From CAYSLU01 sp964431965 (GTDB taxonomy: Bacteria > Verrucomicrobiota > Kiritimatiellia > CAIKKV01 > CAYSLU01): a stretch of 16,102 nucleotides of DNA. Of this stretch, positions 14,601-16,102 are shown one piece after another. Made by a program: the position numbers and the translations under genes. The stretch's first letter is position 1, and the number at the start of each line of letters is the position of its first letter. The notes below the pieces were generated by a model, which did not search any database, was not told where the DNA came from, and saw only the letters and a list, made by a program, of their open reading frames with translations. The stretch is from contig CAYSLU010000107.1 of NCBI GenBank assembly GCA_964431965.1, positions 1 to 16,102 of the forward strand, written 5' to 3'.

Positions 14601-14677
14601 GATCATCCACGGGCGGGGTTGGAACCATCGTGCGTGTCTCGCTCCCGTCCCGGGCGGCGACGATCCTGATTCGATAG
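11609..14677 (+). CDS. Large secreted glycine-rich repeat protein
   Basis: A 1022-residue predicted surface or secreted protein with no recognised enzyme domain. The ATG at 11609 has AAGGA 11 nt upstream, and residues 1-23 form a signal peptide (basic start, 'GLLLAAFALSAEAG'). Residues 27-115 form a beta module with 'TTGDWFDAANW' and 'GDDVFVTNAGGAVLLTNAT', a motif seen at the start of many exported PVC proteins. Then come three imperfect repeats (about 118-345, 453-680, 797-1010). Each has a beta strand part with 'I.ADGAGY', a glycine-rich loop ('GGGGHGGRGG', 'GGGYGGRGGNG'), 'GSGG' and 'GGGAVLI', a 'C..VAGSGVLxA.GG' strand, 'GGGGGGRIALxYD' and 'GGSGSSTGEIGTVYFPDG'. The end ('RAATILIR') shows no anchor or PEP-CTERM motif. 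A paralogue follows 19 nt downstream, so the two form an operon. An adhesive or matrix role is a guess. Confidence 0.87.
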   Translation: MKRHGTHAWLGLLLAAFALSAEAGAVRTWRAATTGDWFDAANWVEGASPVAGDDVFVTNAGGAVLLTNATDSLNSLWLSQRLTFSNWVTQLTAIDMRVASGGLVSCAGPFAGTAMPSRVWIACSNLTVDFGGRIDVSGLGYQAGSNNVAEGVGSGPGGGKADIGASFIRGGGGGHGGRGGQGMYQSSLFSFGGIPNGAAEYPTNAGSGGASASVAGEAGGPGGGAVLIDATGAVVVDGAIRANGQSYRSGTRSGGGAGGSILVRCATVAGSGVLQASGGVAPGTGDGGGGGGGGRIALLYDPAAQSLQPSPGTRVQALGGSGSSTGEIGTVYFPDGRLLQDVEVFSTNSIAGQIVWPLSTWGRERMVVSNVGVRFPGDGFALTVTNDLVIVGGAGVLDLGSTSMLSNDLRMTFYNAQGGAPSLVVGGNLRLTNAATLVIYAAATGAVAGAWGGTVTVAGDLVLGPGCWIRPQSNPTNGGSAVLRAANVQIAATGGINADGAGYLYASGPGRAASNIRPGGGGYGGVGGGGEYVDSFGGGTYGMASDPTEPGSGGGSYGVADQGGRGGGLIRLIVSNRVYLAGTLTAGGAIPMASAGAGAGGGVAVLCRVLAGTGGVIRANGGSRSVSGAGGGGGGRIALVYDAAAQAAEPKPQIAISALGGVGLDRGDLGSVYLTDAQVVPSPVIADLNGRLAGVGGLTFDSLRISNCWVRLAGPEARLTVSNACVVEGASGRLDLGGDSTLPMWTASNHYAVCTLSTGVPSAAIGGSLSLLRGGRVVIYSGATNSESPEAGGLVDVRGTISVGSNTALIVAAQPTNGGVALVQAGDFLVLPAGIVSADSAGFLPQTGYGRGTFGGSRCGGGGYGGRGGNGAAGAALGGSPYGSSNAPVLPGSGGATYSATDRGGFGGGAVRVVARESVVVDGTISANGMSVSGTAAAGSGGAIYITCERFGGSGVLRASGGAAGALAGGGGGGRIAVSRVHARDSFAGTFTVQGGAGSSTGGVGTIVRVSLPSRAATILIR
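11960..14638 (+). repeat. Three ~640-680-bp coding repeats in the glycine-rich gene
   Basis: Units lie at about 11960-12643, 12965-13648 and 13997-14638, encoding 214-228 residues each and separated by about 105-115 residues of beta-rich spacer. Landmarks in each are a glycine-rich loop, one cysteine in the 'C..xAG' strand and 'GGGGGRIA'. A fourth, related unit lies in the next gene (about 15060-15660). Confidence 0.7.
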
Positions 14678-14696
14678 ACGGGCAAGGAGCAAGGAC

Positions 14697-16102
14697 ATGC
14701 GTACGTATCGTCGCGTGCTGTGGGGCGTGGCCGTGGCGTGGCTCAGCCTGTCGATGCCGGCGCGTCCGGACACGGTTTCGTGGGTGGGTGGAACGGGCGA
14801 CTGGTTCTCGGCCGCCAACTGGACCAACAGCTCGGGAGCGAGCGCGGTGCCGGGGCCGGGCGATGTGGCGCAGGTGCGTCGGGCGGGCTCGATCGTGCGC
14901 CTGACCAACGAGACCGCGCCTCTCGCCGGGTTCGCCCTGACCGCGGGAACGCTGGTGTTCTCGAACTGGAGCACGCGGCTCCAGGCCGAGGATGTCGCGG
15001 TTCTGGGCGGGTCGCTCCAAGCGGCCGCGAGCTTCACCAACACGCAGATGTCGAACCGGGTATGGGTGTCCTGCGCGGGCTTCACGCTCGCGACGGGCGC
15101 CACGATCAACGTGGACGCGCGCGGCTACGCCCGGCTTCAGGGGCCCGGCGCGGGGATCGGCCCGGGCGGAAGCTACGGCAGCGGCGGCGGGCATGGCGGG
15201 CGCGGCGGCGTGTCCGGCGCCTCCGGGGAGCCGGGCGGCGAGCGGAATGACGACCCGGCCGCACCGTGGCTGCCCGGGAGCGGCGGGGGCAATTCCACAT
15301 ACGGCGGGGCGGGCGGCGGCGCCGTGCTGATCGAGGCCGGCGGCACGGCGACCGTGTTCGGGACGATCACGGCGAACGGCGAAGCCGCGCTCGGAACGCA
15401 CGGTGCAGGGGGAGCCGGCGGGTCGATCCAGATCCGATGCCGGGTGCTGGCCGGCAGCACGAACGGGCTGCTGCGCGCGAATGGAGCGGGCGGTCAGAAC
15501 AACGGCAGCGGCGGCGGCGGCGGGCGCATTGCCGTGCTGTACGATCCGGCGGCGCAGGCGGCCGAGCCGGATCCGGGCGTGCGATTCCAGACGGCCGGGG
15601 CCGCGGTCGGGTTCCGGCCGGGCGAGCACGGAACCGTCTACTTGCCCGACGCCGGATTCCTGTCCGAGGTGATCCGCGATCAGCTGTTTCGCGACTGCTT
15701 CCTGCTGATTCCGGGGTTCACCGAGTGGTCGCTGGACCGGCTGACGATCAGCAACGCCAGCTTCACCCTGGGCAACCCGGGAACGATCGTGGCCGTGACG
15801 AACGGCCTGCTCGTGACGTCCGGCGGCATCGGGCTCGTGGCGGATTCCGAGCTGCGCTGCGGCGGCGACATCGCGCTGACCAACGGCTCGTCGATGTGGC
15901 TGTACGCCGGCCCGACCAGCGGGCTGGGGGCGGCGTATTCGGTCCTGGCGTGCGCGACGGGAGTGTTGCGCGTGGCGACCAACTGCTGGGTCTATCCGTA
16001 TGCCGATCCGACAAATGGCGGGGCGGCGCTGCTGCGGGCCGGCGGGGTGGCGATCGCGGCCGGCGGCGGGGTTAACGCAGACGCGAAGGGGTTCGCCAAG
16101 AC
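14697..16102 (+). CDS. Secreted glycine-rich protein, paralogue of the preceding gene (3' end outside window)
   Basis: The frame is open from ATG 14697 to the window end, 468 codons, with no stop. AAGGAG (14684-14689) lies 7 nt upstream. Residues 1-23 are a signal peptide ('RRVLWGVAVAWLSLSMPA'). The same N-terminal module as its neighbour follows ('GGTGDWFSAANWTN', 'LVFSNWSTRLQAEDV', 'MSNRVWVSCAGFTL'), then a first glycine-rich repeat (about 122-318) with 'GGGHGGRGG', 'GAGGGAVLIEA', 'IQIRCRVLAGS', 'GGGGGGRIAVLYDPAAQAAE' and 'GEHGTVYLPD'. A spacer and the start of a second repeat ('NGGAALLRAGGVAIAAGGG') reach the edge. It begins 19 nt after the stop of the preceding gene and is probably co-transcribed. 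The pair probably arose by tandem duplication. Confidence 0.88.
   Translation, partial: MRTYRRVLWGVAVAWLSLSMPARPDTVSWVGGTGDWFSAANWTNSSGASAVPGPGDVAQVRRAGSIVRLTNETAPLAGFALTAGTLVFSNWSTRLQAEDVAVLGGSLQAAASFTNTQMSNRVWVSCAGFTLATGATINVDARGYARLQGPGAGIGPGGSYGSGGGHGGRGGVSGASGEPGGERNDDPAAPWLPGSGGGNSTYGGAGGGAVLIEAGGTATVFGTITANGEAALGTHGAGGAGGSIQIRCRVLAGSTNGLLRANGAGGQNNGSGGGGGRIAVLYDPAAQAAEPDPGVRFQTAGAAVGFRPGEHGTVYLPDAGFLSEVIRDQLFRDCFLLIPGFTEWSLDRLTISNASFTLGNPGTIVAVTNGLLVTSGGIGLVADSELRCGGDIALTNGSSMWLYAGPTSGLGAAYSVLACATGVLRVATNCWVYPYADPTNGGAALLRAGGVAIAAGGGVNADAKGFAK

Noticed and set aside
11960..16102. CRISPR-like or tandem DNA repeat array in the glycine-rich region
   Set aside because: Repetition comes from Gly codons and long protein repeats; there are no short identical repeats with unique spacers.

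Overview
The window looks like part of a GC-rich bacterial chromosome from the Planctomycetota-Verrucomicrobiota-Chlamydiota side of the tree. My best guess is Verrucomicrobiota or Kiritimatiellota, probably a metagenome-assembled contig. This is inference. It rests on large secreted glycine-rich repeat proteins with a 'GDWFDAANW' N-terminal module, a BspA-type leucine-rich repeat protein and a second secreted protein that both end in a 'FYRL' C-terminal module, and a right-handed beta-helix protein of planctomycete/verrucomicrobial flavour. No rRNA, tRNA or CRISPR array is visible.

Left part (1-3853, + strand, visibly less GC-rich): a structured leader, a secreted BspA-like LRR protein (127-1644), a CocE/NonD-type serine hydrolase (1755-3539) and a possible small membrane protein (3589-3816). 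At about 3853 the sequence changes abruptly. On the minus strand the first 47 codons of an L-lactate dehydrogenase run straight into unrelated DNA, so this is either a real rearrangement scar or an assembly join.

Central part (3854-7985, minus strand): a compact cluster reads right to left: a family-2 glycosyltransferase with two C-terminal membrane helices (6958-5990), a CPBP-family intramembrane protease (5977-5129), mtnA for methionine salvage (5097-4006) and the truncated lactate dehydrogenase (3994-3854). Upstream lie a secreted protein of unknown function (7872-7183) and, overlapping its start codon, a 38-codon stub that looks like the N-terminus of a broken small membrane protein (7985-7869).

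Right part (8088-16102, + strand): a secreted protein with a helical middle and a pilus/type II secretion-like C-terminal beta module, possibly translated leaderless. A 151-bp IS630/Tc1-type MITE sits exactly in its stop codon. Next come an RluA-family pseudouridine synthase and a right-handed beta-helix protein whose start overlaps the synthase stop (ATGA). A 452-bp gap then contains a striking 170-nt inverted repeat, a candidate structured RNA. After it come two tandem paralogous secreted glycine-rich proteins; the second runs off the window end.

The most interesting points are the long hairpin at 11246-11415, the MITE placed precisely in a stop codon, two N-terminal gene stubs on the minus strand (3854-3994 and 7869-7985) marking genome breakpoints, and the paralogous glycine-rich surface proteins. 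I see no complete defence system or other clearly new multigene machine.
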